64,000 nucleotides of DNA from positions 1-64,000 of the forward strand of contig JAPYOP010000016.1 in the NCBI GenBank assembly GCA_029938115.1, written 5' to 3'. This document shows positions 9,179 through 17,574 of this stretch, piece by piece. The notes under the pieces are model-generated. The model did not search any database, had not been told where the DNA came from, and worked only from the letters and a program-made list of their open reading frames with translations. The position numbers and the translations under genes were made by a program. The stretch's first letter is position 1, and each line of letters begins with the position of its first letter. The stretch is from Colwellia sp. Its GTDB lineage: Bacteria > Pseudomonadota > Gammaproteobacteria > Enterobacterales > Alteromonadaceae.

Positions 9179-10435
9179 ATGAATAACTCTTCACCGGTAC
9201 ACATAAATAATAACGCCATTCTAGTCATTAATTGTGGCAGCTCATCGTTAAAATTTTCATTAATTCAACCTGAATCAGGAAACACGTTATTATCAGGCTT
9301 AGCGGAATGCCTATCAACTCCCCAAGCCAGTATAAAAATAAAACATAGCTGTAAAAGTAATAATTCAGAACAAAGTGAAAGCAGTGCTCTATCAGCCCCC
9401 TTCTGTCACCAACAAGCACTTAATGTTTTAGCTAAGAAACTTAACACATTGAACCTTGTTAAAAATATTATCGCCGTCGGTCATCGTGTTGTTCATGGTG
9501 GCGAACAGTATTCAGAACCAACCTTAATTAATATTGATGTGACAAATGCCATTGAAAAACTAGCCAAACTTGCACCTTTGCATAACCCTGCTAATTTAAT
9601 TGGCATCAAGGCTTGTCAGAAAGATTTCGCTAAATTGCCTCAAATAGCCGTTTTTGATACTGCTTTTCACCAAAGTATGCCTGAAAAAGCTTATTTATAT
9701 GGTATTCCATTCGAGTTATACACTGAGCATGGTATTAGACGTTATGGCTTTCACGGCACCAGCCACTACTTTGTTGCGAATCAAGTAGCTAAAATTATAA
9801 ATAAACCGCTAGCGCAATGTAATTTGATCAGCGCACATCTAGGCAATGGTTGTAGTGTTACTGTAATCAAGAATGGTAAAAGTGTGGATACCAGTTTAGG
9901 CATGACACCACTTGAAGGTGTCATGATGGGCACTCGCAGTGGCGACATTGATGCCGGTATCATTTTTCATCTTGTTGAACAACTTGGTTATAGTATTGAA
10001 CAAATAGATACCTTGTTGAATAAAAAAAGCGGCTTGCTTGGCGTCTCACAATTAAGTAATGATTGTCGTACTTTAGAGGCCGCAATGTTTGATAAAGATC
10101 ACCCACAATCAGCGCAGGCGAAATTAGCCTTAACAGTATTTTGTTATCGAATTGCAAAAAGTATAGCCTCATTCAGCGCTAGTTTAGTTGAACTCGACGG
10201 TTTGATTTTCACTGGCGGCATTGGTGAAAACTCGTCATGGGTAAGGCAAGAAATAATTAAACTACTAGGCTTGTTAAATTTCCACGTGTGCGAACAGGCC
10301 AACTTAACAGCTCGCTTTGGCACAAGCGGCAATATTGCGACCAGTGCATCAAGACCTTGCTGGGTTATCACGACCAATGAAGAATGGGTAATTGCCCAAC
10401 AGTCAGCGCGACTATTAACACAAGAATCTAAGTAA
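9179..10435 (+). CDS. ackA: Acetate kinase
   Basis: A 418-residue cytoplasmic kinase converting acetyl phosphate and ADP to acetate and ATP (reversible). Motifs: the N-terminal nucleotide-binding ILVINCGSSSLKF, VGHRVVHGG, FDTAFHQSMP, GFHGTSHYFV, LGNGCSVT, and GIGENSSWVR near the C-terminus. Starting at the ATG 9179 leaves about ten extra residues before the conserved core. The open frame back to 9089 would add thirty unrelated residues. Slightly longer than the 400-residue E. coli enzyme because of a polar Asn/Ser-rich insert around residues 50-70 (NNSEQSESS). Twelve bases before pta, so one operon for acetate overflow and acetyl-phosphate control. Confidence 0.96.
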   Translation: MNNSSPVHINNNAILVINCGSSSLKFSLIQPESGNTLLSGLAECLSTPQASIKIKHSCKSNNSEQSESSALSAPFCHQQALNVLAKKLNTLNLVKNIIAVGHRVVHGGEQYSEPTLINIDVTNAIEKLAKLAPLHNPANLIGIKACQKDFAKLPQIAVFDTAFHQSMPEKAYLYGIPFELYTEHGIRRYGFHGTSHYFVANQVAKIINKPLAQCNLISAHLGNGCSVTVIKNGKSVDTSLGMTPLEGVMMGTRSGDIDAGIIFHLVEQLGYSIEQIDTLLNKKSGLLGVSQLSNDCRTLEAAMFDKDHPQSAQAKLALTVFCYRIAKSIASFSASLVELDGLIFTGGIGENSSWVRQEIIKLLGLLNFHVCEQANLTARFGTSGNIATSASRPCWVITTNEEWVIAQQSARLLTQESK

Positions 10436-10447
10436 GAGAAATAACTG

Positions 10448-12613
10448 ATGATAAAAAAATCACCAACTCAGAACGTCCAAGCGACCCGCATTCAGTCTCA
10501 CAGAATAATGCTAATCCCCGTTGGTTTTGGTGTCGGCCTAACCAGTGTTGCTTTAGGCTTATTACACACTTGCGAGCAAAAAGGTATTAAGGTCGGCCAT
10601 TTCAAACCCATTAGCCAACCTTCACGAAATTCATTAGCAAAAAGAAATAAAACCATTGACGCAATCAGTCTTTCTCAAAATAGCCGTTGTATTTCACTAA
10701 GTTACTTCGAAGAAAAAATGGCTAAAGGTGAACATGATATAGTTTTAGAAGAGATTGTCGCCAATTTTGATGACTTTAATCAAGATCAAGAAGTGGTGAT
10801 TATTGAAGGGCTGATCCCAACAACCAGACAGCCTTATGCCGGTCGTATTAACCGAGATGTAGCCCAAGCTTTGTCTGCCGACATTGTTCTTGTAGCAGCG
10901 CCTGCAAATGATTCAGCGAAAGATTTTGAAGACAGATTAGAAGTAACGGCGGAGACTTATGGCGGTACTAAAAACAAACATTTATTAGGTTGTATAATCA
11001 ATAAATTAAACGCTCCAGACCAAGATGAATTTGGGTTACTGCCTCGTGAAGAGGAAATTAATATCGATTTTGATATTACCTTGTGGCAAAACTTAAGTAT
11101 TTTCAATCATAAAGGCTTTGATTTGCTCGGCTCAATAACATGGGAAATGGACTTAATTGCGCCACGTATAAAAGATATTAGTAACTACCTCGAAGCTAAA
11201 GTGATTAATGAAGGTGAAATGGAGCACAGACGTTTTCGAAGTGTCGCTTTTTGTGCCCGCAGTGTCAGTAACCTTGTTAGTTACCTAGTGCCGGGGCGTT
11301 TAATTGTTACACCGGGTGATAGAACTGACATCATTATTGCGGCCTGTTTATCGGCACTAAATGGTACTAAATTAAGTGCTTTGATATTAACCAACGGCTT
11401 TGAACCTTCCAAGCAAGTATGGGAGTTATGTCAACAGGCGCTTGATGCCGGTTTACCTGTGCTGTCAGTACCTTGGGATACATGGCAAACATCTCGCCAT
11501 ATAATGAGCTTTAACCCTGAAATACCTCAAGATGACATTCAGCGCCAAGAAAAGGTTAAACAACATGTTGCCGATAATTTATCAATAAATTGGATTTCTC
11601 ATCTTTCAGATAAAGTTGAATCAAGTTATCTGTTATCACCTCCCGCATTTAGACATAAGTTAACTGAACTGGCTAAACAAGCAAATAAACTTATTGTCTT
11701 ACCGGAAGGTACCGACATTAGAACCATAAAAGCAGCCGCTATTTGTTGTGAACGCAACATTGCTCGTTGTCAGCTAATAGGCAATAAAGAAGAAATACTA
11801 CGTATTGCAGAGCAACAAGGTATTAATTTACCTGAAAGCTTATTGATTACCGATCCTCAAAACATTCGAGATAATTACATCAAGCCTTTAGTTGAACTTC
11901 GTAAAAACAAAGGTTTAACAGAAGTCGTCGCGAAAGAAAACTTAAAAGACAATGTGGTGCTTTCAACCATGATGCTGCAAATGGGACAAGTAGATGGTTT
12001 AGTTTCTGGCGCCGTAAACACGACAGCCAATACCATAAGACCAGCATTACAACTTATAAAAACCGCGCCGGGTAGCTCACTAGTTTCTTCCATATTTTTC
12101 ATGTTATTGCCTGAACAAGTACTGGTTTATGGCGATTGTGCTATCAACCCAGATCCCAGTGCAGAGCAATTGGCTGATATCGCAATTCAATCAGCTGATT
12201 CTGCCGCCGCTTTTGGTATACCGCCACGTGTTGCTATGATCAGCTATAGCACAGGCAGTTCTGGTTATGGTGCCGATGTTGAAAAAGTAGCTACAGCAAC
12301 TAAGTTGGCACAAGAAAAGCGACCTGATTTGATTATCGATGGTCCATTGCAGTACGACGCGGCCATTATGGAAAATGTTGCGAAGAAAAAAGCACCTAAC
12401 AGCCCAGTTGCTGGTAAAGCGACCGTCTTTATTTTTCCAGACCTAAATACTGGTAATACTACCTACAAAGCAGTACAGCGCTCCGCTGATTTAGTCAGTA
12501 TTGGGCCGATGTTGCAAGGTATGAACAAGCCGGTAAATGATTTATCACGCGGGGCATTAGTTGATGATATTGTTTACACCATTGCTTTAACGGCAATTCA
12601 AGCAGTGCAATAA
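10448..12613 (+). CDS. pta: Phosphate acetyltransferase, long form
   Basis: A 721-residue enzyme that interconverts acetyl-CoA and acetyl phosphate. Three-part layout as in E. coli Pta (714 residues): an N-terminal BioD-like P-loop-fold domain (about 15-215, IPVGFGVGLTS), a DRTGG regulatory domain (about 220-335, ending before TPGDRTDI...), and the catalytic PTA domain (about 395-715, with LPEGTDIRT, GLVSGAVNTTANTIRP, and PDLNTGNTTYK). Immediately downstream of ackA. The N-terminal domain in E. coli mediates allosteric control and hexamer stability, and it is complete here. Confidence 0.96.
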   Translation: MIKKSPTQNVQATRIQSHRIMLIPVGFGVGLTSVALGLLHTCEQKGIKVGHFKPISQPSRNSLAKRNKTIDAISLSQNSRCISLSYFEEKMAKGEHDIVLEEIVANFDDFNQDQEVVIIEGLIPTTRQPYAGRINRDVAQALSADIVLVAAPANDSAKDFEDRLEVTAETYGGTKNKHLLGCIINKLNAPDQDEFGLLPREEEINIDFDITLWQNLSIFNHKGFDLLGSITWEMDLIAPRIKDISNYLEAKVINEGEMEHRRFRSVAFCARSVSNLVSYLVPGRLIVTPGDRTDIIIAACLSALNGTKLSALILTNGFEPSKQVWELCQQALDAGLPVLSVPWDTWQTSRHIMSFNPEIPQDDIQRQEKVKQHVADNLSINWISHLSDKVESSYLLSPPAFRHKLTELAKQANKLIVLPEGTDIRTIKAAAICCERNIARCQLIGNKEEILRIAEQQGINLPESLLITDPQNIRDNYIKPLVELRKNKGLTEVVAKENLKDNVVLSTMMLQMGQVDGLVSGAVNTTANTIRPALQLIKTAPGSSLVSSIFFMLLPEQVLVYGDCAINPDPSAEQLADIAIQSADSAAAFGIPPRVAMISYSTGSSGYGADVEKVATATKLAQEKRPDLIIDGPLQYDAAIMENVAKKKAPNSPVAGKATVFIFPDLNTGNTTYKAVQRSADLVSIGPMLQGMNKPVNDLSRGALVDDIVYTIALTAIQAVQ

Positions 12614-12702
12614 ATAAGAATAACATTAGCCCTGGATAAATTTCGAACCGTTATTTTAAAGCGTAAAATTCAACTACTTAGGCTTTTATCACAAGATTAC
12701 AC

Positions 12703-12737
12703 ACAATGATATCCACAGTTTTTGTGGATATCATTGT
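12703..12737. repeat. Perfect 15-bp inverted repeat with DnaA-box-like arms
   Basis: ACAATGATATCCACA at 12703-12717 and its exact reverse complement at 12723-12737, with a GTTTT loop. No T-run follows, so it is a poor intrinsic terminator in the plus direction, though it could stabilise the pta 3' end. Each arm holds ATATCCACA, one base from the DnaA box TTATCCACA, in opposite orientations. Confidence 0.75.
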
Positions 12738-12808
12738 CCATACCTTTGCTAGAGTTAATTTCAAAAAATCGTTATAGTAGTCGCTCAGTTCAAACGACAG
12801 GGATAACA

Positions 12809-13189
12809 ATGAAATTAACGTTAAAGCTCTTAAGTGAGTATTTTACCATTCACAGTTTGCCTGAGCATAGTGACATTCCACCACAAGTGTTTTCAGCATC
12901 AATGTATTTTATTGCTAAAACCTTTGATGAAGTGTCTATTGTGTTACCACAGAATATTAAAATAGAAAGTGACGAAGCCGAGCATGGATGGCAAGCACTA
13001 GAAGTTGTTGGTCCTTTAGATTTTTCATTAACAGGGATTCTATCGAGCATTTCAACAGTACTGGCGAATGAAAAAATTAGCATCTTTGCTATTTCTACTT
13101 TTGATACCGACTATGTTTTAGTGAAAAAAGAAACCTTAACTGCTGCTATTGCCGCATTAAGGGCTAACGATTACCAAGTAATTCAATAA
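12809..13189 (+). CDS. ACT-domain protein
   Basis: A 126-residue cytoplasmic protein with a tandem ACT-like fold of the type seen in COG3603 proteins. An N-terminal strand-helix unit (about 3-60) is followed by a second ACT unit (about 68-123) with GPLDFSLTGILSSIS and ISIFAISTFDTDYVLV, the typical strand-helix-strand pattern with a ligand-site Gly. These domains usually bind amino acids; no catalytic domain is attached. The ATG at 12809 has AGGGA before it, whereas the longer frame begins inside the inverted repeat. It leads a run of four tightly spaced genes (yffB, dapE, M15 peptidase, small membrane protein), so an amino-acid-sensing role connected with lysine or cell wall is possible but unproven. 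Confidence 0.7.
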   Translation: MKLTLKLLSEYFTIHSLPEHSDIPPQVFSASMYFIAKTFDEVSIVLPQNIKIESDEAEHGWQALEVVGPLDFSLTGILSSISTVLANEKISIFAISTFDTDYVLVKKETLTAAIAALRANDYQVIQ

Positions 13190-13219
13190 TCAATTACAAT
13201 TAAATAGCAAGAAACTAAT

Positions 13220-13588
13220 ATGACTCATGAAGTAGTACTTTACGGAATAAACAACTGTGACACAGTAAAAAAAGCGTTAAAATGGCTAACGACCAATGAT
13301 ATTGATCATAAATTTTATGACTTTAAAAAACAGCCCTTAACTAAAGACTTATTAGCGCATTTTGTTGAACTTAATGACTGGAGCACATTACTTAATAAAC
13401 GTAGTACCACCTATAAGAATTTAAGTGATGATATTAAAAACAATTTAACTAACGATATTGCTTTTGAACAAGCACTTGCCCAGCCAACCTTATTAAAACG
13501 TCCTTTACTAGTAATAAGCTCAAGTACTACAGAGTCAAACTTACACTTAGGCTTTAAGGCCGATATTTATCAAAATATTTTTCAATAA
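13220..13588 (+). CDS. yffB: ArsC/Spx-family protein YffB
   Basis: A 122-residue thioredoxin-fold protein of the ArsC/Spx superfamily. A single N-terminal Cys (residue 13, in YGINNCDTVKKA) replaces a CxxC pair. KFYDFKKQPL and a C-terminal LLKRPLLV segment match E. coli YffB, which also precedes dapE. YffB is thought to be a glutathione-dependent thiol reductase-like protein rather than an arsenate reductase; its substrate is unknown. Twenty-four bases before dapE, so cotranscription is likely. Confidence 0.85.
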   Translation: MTHEVVLYGINNCDTVKKALKWLTTNDIDHKFYDFKKQPLTKDLLAHFVELNDWSTLLNKRSTTYKNLSDDIKNNLTNDIAFEQALAQPTLLKRPLLVISSSTTESNLHLGFKADIYQNIFQ

Positions 13589-13612
13589 ACTCGCGCAATA
13601 AAAAGAGGTTAC

Positions 13613-14812
13613 ATGTCAGAGTCAACTAGTGAAGTAATAAAATTAGCAATAGACCTACTCTCTCGTCCTTCCGTTACTCCTGAAGATGCTGGCTGTCAGC
13701 AACTCATGAAAGACAGATTAAGTAAACTCGGTTTTACTAATGAAACCATGGTGTTTGAAGACACCACCAATTTATGGTCAAGGCGTGAAGGCAATTCTAG
13801 CGACTCAGATACTCTCAACTCAGAAAAAAGTGCCCCTGTATTTTGTTTTGCTGGTCATACCGATGTTGTACCACCGGGTAATTTAGAGCTTTGGCATACC
13901 CCCCCTTTTGAACCAACCATAATAGACGGCATGCTTTATGGTCGTGGTACGGCTGATATGAAAGGCAGCCTTGCTGCGATGATAGTGGCAACAGAACGTT
14001 TTGTTACTGAATTCCCAAGCTATCATGGTGCTATTACCTATTTGATCACCAGCGATGAAGAGGGCCCTTTTATCAATGGGACAACACGTGTAATTGATAC
14101 GTTAGAAGCGCGTAATGAAAAAATAACTTATTGCATTGTCGGTGAGCCTTCTAGTACCAATAACGTTGGTGATGTGGTTAAAAACGGCCGCAGAGGATCT
14201 ATTTCAGCTGAAGTAGATATTAAAGGTAAACAGGGGCATGTGGCCTACCCTGAGCATGTAAAAAACCCTATTCATATAGCGATGCCTGCATTAGCAGAAT
14301 TGAGTCAATGCCATTGGGATAACGGTAATGATTATTTTCCTGCCACTAGCTTTCAATTATCTAATATCAACTCAGGCACAGGTGCTACTAACGTTGTGCC
14401 TGGACATTTAACTGCATTATTTAATTTACGTTACAGTACGGAATTAACCGATCAAATTATTGTTGATAAAGTTGAATCTATTTTAAACAAGCATCAGTTA
14501 AATTACGACATAAAATGGACTTTCAATGGCAAGCCATTTATTACTGAATTAGGTAATGACGCAGGTGATTTTTTAACGTCTGTTAGTAAAGCGGTAACAT
14601 CTGTCACCGGCATAGAGCCACAACTCTCAACATCAGGTGGTACTTCTGATGGACGATTTATCGCACCAACCGGTGCTAAAGTTATAGAGTTAGGTCCATG
14701 CAATGCCACTATCCATCAAGTTAATGAGTCAGTTTCTTGTGATGATTTAGATAAATTATGCGATATATATTATGCGTGTTTAAAGCACGTTTTGCTAATA
14801 GACTTAGATTAA
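13613..14812 (+). CDS. dapE: Succinyl-diaminopimelate desuccinylase
   Basis: A 399-residue dinuclear zinc hydrolase of the M20 family that cleaves N-succinyl-LL-2,6-diaminopimelate in lysine and peptidoglycan precursor synthesis. Metal and catalytic motifs are intact: [11 protein letters not shown] (His82, Asp84), [10 protein letters not shown] (Asp115 bridging), TSDEEGP (Glu149 base and Glu150 ligand), VGEPSS, and the C-terminal SGGTSDGRF and NATIHQVNE. It is about 24 residues longer than E. coli DapE, mostly because of a polar Ser/Asp-rich insert at about residues 57-75, just before the first metal motif. It belongs to a compact run of co-oriented genes. Confidence 0.95.
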   Translation: MSESTSEVIKLAIDLLSRPSVTPEDAGCQQLMKDRLSKLGFTNETMVFEDTTNLWSRREGNSSDSDTLNSEKSAPVFCFAGHTDVVPPGNLELWHTPPFEPTIIDGMLYGRGTADMKGSLAAMIVATERFVTEFPSYHGAITYLITSDEEGPFINGTTRVIDTLEARNEKITYCIVGEPSSTNNVGDVVKNGRRGSISAEVDIKGKQGHVAYPEHVKNPIHIAMPALAELSQCHWDNGNDYFPATSFQLSNINSGTGATNVVPGHLTALFNLRYSTELTDQIIVDKVESILNKHQLNYDIKWTFNGKPFITELGNDAGDFLTSVSKAVTSVTGIEPQLSTSGGTSDGRFIAPTGAKVIELGPCNATIHQVNESVSCDDLDKLCDIYYACLKHVLLIDLD

Positions 14813-14839
14813 AACCTTTGGATTAAAAGAGAAAGTGTA

Positions 14840-15658
14840 ATGACACCAATTATGGTTGATACCAGAACCAACACTGCAAACGATGATATTTCGGCGCAAC
14901 TACTTGGCTTAACGGATCAACATATCCATTATTTTGATCAAGCGCATGAGCAAAATCAAAAGGCGTCGGTTAACTCAAAAAAAATAGGCATTCATCACTT
15001 TATGCTTAACGATTTTCAAGCGTTAGTGAAAAGTGCCGCACTAGCCGATATAGAGATAAAAATAGCCAGCGGCTTTCGTTCATTCGAGCGACAATTGCAT
15101 ATTTGGAATAACAAGTTTACCGGTAAAAGTGCTATTAGTAATATCAAAGGCGAGCAAGTAGATATTACACCGCTTAACGATTTTGAAATTATTGAAGCGA
15201 TAATGCTTTATTCTGCCCTACCAGGTGCAAGCCGACACCACTGGGGTTGTGATATCGATATTTATGCCGCTAATTTACTTAACAAGCACTCATTGCAATT
15301 AGAGCCTTGGGAATATGAAAGCTCAGGCCCTATGGCCAAACTATCAACGTGGTTATCTGAAAATGCGACTGAATTTGGTTTCTATTTTCCTTATGATCAA
15401 TATAGAGGGGGGATTGCAGCAGAGCCGTGGCACTTATCTTATGCACCACTTGCAGAGCAATATCAATCAGCTTTTAGTTTAGACTCGTTAAAGCAGTGTT
15501 TATCTAACAATGACGTTGCAGGAAAATCAGTAATACTTGAAAATTTATCCGCAATTGCCAAGCGCTTTATTAACAATATAAATCGTGATCATTTTAATAG
15601 TAACAAAGCGGATTATTGCCATACACCCGCTAAACCAAGAGGAAAAACTTATGAATGA
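14840..15658 (+). CDS. M15-family D-alanyl-D-alanine carboxypeptidase (VanY-like)
   Basis: A 272-residue zinc peptidase of the VanY/M15B type that trims D-Ala from peptidoglycan peptides. Visible signature: GFRSFERQLHIWNNK, then GASRHHWGCDIDIY holding the zinc His and Asp of the SxHxxGxAxD-type motif, then the EPWHLSY motif with catalytic Glu and third zinc His. No clear signal peptide is seen, unusual for an enzyme expected to act in the periplasm; it may be exported by another route or act on intracellular muropeptides. It follows dapE by 27 bases, and its last eight bases overlap the next small gene (ATGAATGA), implying translational coupling. Confidence 0.87.
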   Translation: MTPIMVDTRTNTANDDISAQLLGLTDQHIHYFDQAHEQNQKASVNSKKIGIHHFMLNDFQALVKSAALADIEIKIASGFRSFERQLHIWNNKFTGKSAISNIKGEQVDITPLNDFEIIEAIMLYSALPGASRHHWGCDIDIYAANLLNKHSLQLEPWEYESSGPMAKLSTWLSENATEFGFYFPYDQYRGGIAAEPWHLSYAPLAEQYQSAFSLDSLKQCLSNNDVAGKSVILENLSAIAKRFINNINRDHFNSNKADYCHTPAKPRGKTYE

Positions 15659-15845
15659 TGACTGGATACCTTATCTAATCATTGGTATCGCAGTGGTGAT
15701 AATTATTGGAAATTTTAGTACTTTCCAAAAAAACACCAACCAGAGAATGCGTAAGAAAAACTTAAATGACTTGAAAGAGACCCTGCCGAGATCTCAACGT
15801 ACTGAACATAAAATGCAAACGATTGAAAAAGACAAACTAAAATAA
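15651..15845 (+). CDS. Small single-pass membrane protein, DUF2897-like
   Basis: A 64-residue protein. It has an N-terminal membrane helix (about 7-24, YLIIGIAVVIIIGNF), followed by a basic and polar cytoplasmic tail rich in Lys and Gln. Size, N-terminal helix and the conserved GN at its end fit DUF2897 as I remember it. The ATG at 15651 follows AAGAGGAAAAACTT, a good ribosome site inside the 3' end of the peptidase gene, and the eight-base overlap couples the two. The longer frame upstream is not credible. Function unknown. Confidence 0.7.
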   Translation: MNDDWIPYLIIGIAVVIIIGNFSTFQKNTNQRMRKKNLNDLKETLPRSQRTEHKMQTIEKDKLK

Positions 15846-15874
15846 ATTTTTGTAAAATACAAATACTTAAAACC

Positions 15875-15906
15875 AAAAAAACGCTGATAATTCAGCGTTT
15901 TTTTTC
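15875..15906. terminator. Bidirectional terminator
   Basis: A seven-bp stem ACGCTGA/TCAGCGT (15881-15887, 15892-15898) with a TAAT loop, flanked by an A-run on the left and a T-run on the right. It serves the dapE-side genes on the plus strand and bamC on the minus strand. Confidence 0.85.
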
Positions 15907-15964
15907 ATTTCATTTTGATAGTAAAAATTACCGTTGATAATTTTTACTATCTTAGACTTCTATA

Positions 15965-17086
15965 TTAATAAAAGTTTCTAAATGACAAACCAGCTTCCAT
16001 TACTGGAAAAATTCGCTCTAATGATTCTAATGGTAACGGCTCACCGTCTACATTATAAATAGTCACCGACGTTTTTTGATTCTTATCATCTAATGGCGCT
16101 AATACAAATTGATATTTAGCATCACTCACTTCTATTACAGGTCGTTCATCACCCCAAATACTATCCCAAATGCTTGTTTCAGGTTTAGTAAAATCAACAT
16201 AATAAATTTTGTTGGTTTCATTTAGATCCGTAATGGTAAAGCCATGCTTTTCAAAGAAAATAGGCATGTTATCCCAAAGGTTATCTAATGCCATTTCAAC
16301 AACATAGGCAACTTCTGCTTCTTTATTTTCACCAATGGTTACTAATTTTTGATTAGCGCGCATTAAACGATTTTCACGTTGTTGCAAACGGTAGTTATAA
16401 TCAACTTGTCCAACAATTTGATTTAGCATTCCCATTTCAGCGCGTTGTTTATCAATAGGGTCAACAGTTTTTGTGCCACCATCATGATCAGTTTTCATGT
16501 AATCAATTAAAGATACCTTCAATGAAACACTACGGCCATGTGGTTTAAGATAAAACTGATAGCGAAAACGCATACTTGTAGACTGTTCTATATCAGTAAA
16601 CAACCAACCTGTTTCAACTTCGTTATGATACCACTGAGACTCATACACCTCAGTTTTCCCTTTTAAAGCCTCTTCGCTCGCTTTAGGCGAATCAATAGTG
16701 TCATAACCGACATTATCTGACATTAACTGACTAATAAGAGAGTTTCTAATAAAAGTAAGCAGATCTTTCTCTTCAAGCACCTTATCAAACCAAATGATAG
16801 CTTCATCTGACTCAGCAATTACACGAGAAGAAGCTGCAATAGGTAATACCAAAGATGGTGCTCTGATATCCATCTTGCTACCTGTAGGGCCTTTGTGGTT
16901 TATTTTATTAGAAATTAAAAATTCTTGCTGCGTTGCGGGTTTATCTAAGTTTTCTGGTACAACAAACTCTTTAGATTCTTGTTTTGTTGCATAATCAAAA
17001 TCTCCCTGAGCACGCTTATTATCAACACTACTACATGCTGACAATGTTAAACTAAGCACAGAAAAACAAAACAATTGACGACTCAT
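15965..17086 (-). CDS. bamC: Outer-membrane assembly lipoprotein BamC (NlpB)
   Basis: A 373-residue lipoprotein of the Bam complex, which inserts beta-barrel proteins into the outer membrane. Lipobox LTLSAC places the lipidated Cys at residue 18. A flexible, unstructured N-terminal region (about 20-95, including DFDYA and the PLVLP-like APSLVLPIAA) is followed by two helix-grip domains (about 105-220 and 255-373). The start has AGGAG directly upstream. Family length in E. coli is 344 residues. In E. coli bamC lies downstream of dapA; here no dapA precedes it and the gene is divergent from gcvR across a 488-base gap. Confidence 0.9.
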   Translation of the reverse strand: MSRQLFCFSVLSLTLSACSSVDNKRAQGDFDYATKQESKEFVVPENLDKPATQQEFLISNKINHKGPTGSKMDIRAPSLVLPIAASSRVIAESDEAIIWFDKVLEEKDLLTFIRNSLISQLMSDNVGYDTIDSPKASEEALKGKTEVYESQWYHNEVETGWLFTDIEQSTSMRFRYQFYLKPHGRSVSLKVSLIDYMKTDHDGGTKTVDPIDKQRAEMGMLNQIVGQVDYNYRLQQRENRLMRANQKLVTIGENKEAEVAYVVEMALDNLWDNMPIFFEKHGFTITDLNETNKIYYVDFTKPETSIWDSIWGDERPVIEVSDAKYQFVLAPLDDKNQKTSVTIYNVDGEPLPLESLERIFPVMEAGLSFRNFY

Positions 17087-17286
17087 TAAAACTCCTGAGA
17101 AAACTCATCTGGGTATATAAAATAATATCTGTTTGATGTTTCAAACACTATTTGGTTCAATTCTGTTAACAAAAAATAATGATATAACAGGACCAATTAA
17201 TTAGCGCTCCATGGTACTTGCCTGTTTTTGCAAACACAAGTCTATTATTCTAAATCGCTAAGGTTATTTTTGTCTAATAGATAGTA

Positions 17287-17292
17287 TATAAT
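17287..17292 (+). promoter_or_regulatory. Perfect TATAAT box, candidate gcvR promoter
   Basis: TATAAT at 17287-17292 in AGTATATAATC. The -35 region at the usual distance (TTATTT, 17264-17269) is poor, so an activator may be needed. A start near 17299 would create a leader of about 275 bases that includes the whole structured element before gcvR. Confidence 0.4.
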
Positions 17293-17309
17293 CACTTTTT
17301 TTATCAACT

Positions 17310-17551
17310 AGGCGCTTCATACTCATGATACTTCAAAATATCTGTTTCAGGACGCCTGAGCGATTCATGATCAAGGCGCTTGTTTTTATTAATGGTTGTT
17401 CCCTTAAAAAAAGGAGCAACAATAAGCATGCTTTGCTCAGGCATCCCCGCATGGTGAGTTTAAAAGGCTTATATTCAGCGCTATTGATTTCAACAAGGGA
17501 ACAACCATTCTCTTCAATCAATTCCTTGCCTCTAAGCCTTTTAATTCTCAC
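17310..17551 (+). other. Structured element with interleaved inverted repeats, candidate leader RNA
   Basis: Arm A AATGGTTGTTCCCTT (17391-17405) is exactly complementary to A' (17495-17509). Arm B (17454-17471, GTGAGTTTAAAAGGCTTA) pairs with B' (17533-17551) with one interruption. The order A-B-A'-B' is that of a pseudoknot or of mutually exclusive folds. Upstream, CGCCT at 17353-17357 can pair with AGGCG at 17310-17314 or with AGGCG at 17374-17378. B' ends 24 bases before the gcvR start codon. Alternatives: a dispersed repeat or a remnant of a mobile element. Two open frames cross it (17325-17573 plus, 17333-17563 minus), but neither product looks like a real protein. Confidence 0.5.
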
Positions 17552-17574
17552 TGAAAAGAACATTTCGAGGTAAC

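Noticed and set aside
17325-17573. An 82-residue plus-strand frame ending one base before gcvR, as a possible leader peptide or small gene
   Set aside because: No ribosome site before its ATG, product looks random, and the inverted repeats explain the conservation-like patterns better; it is kept only as part of the structured element.
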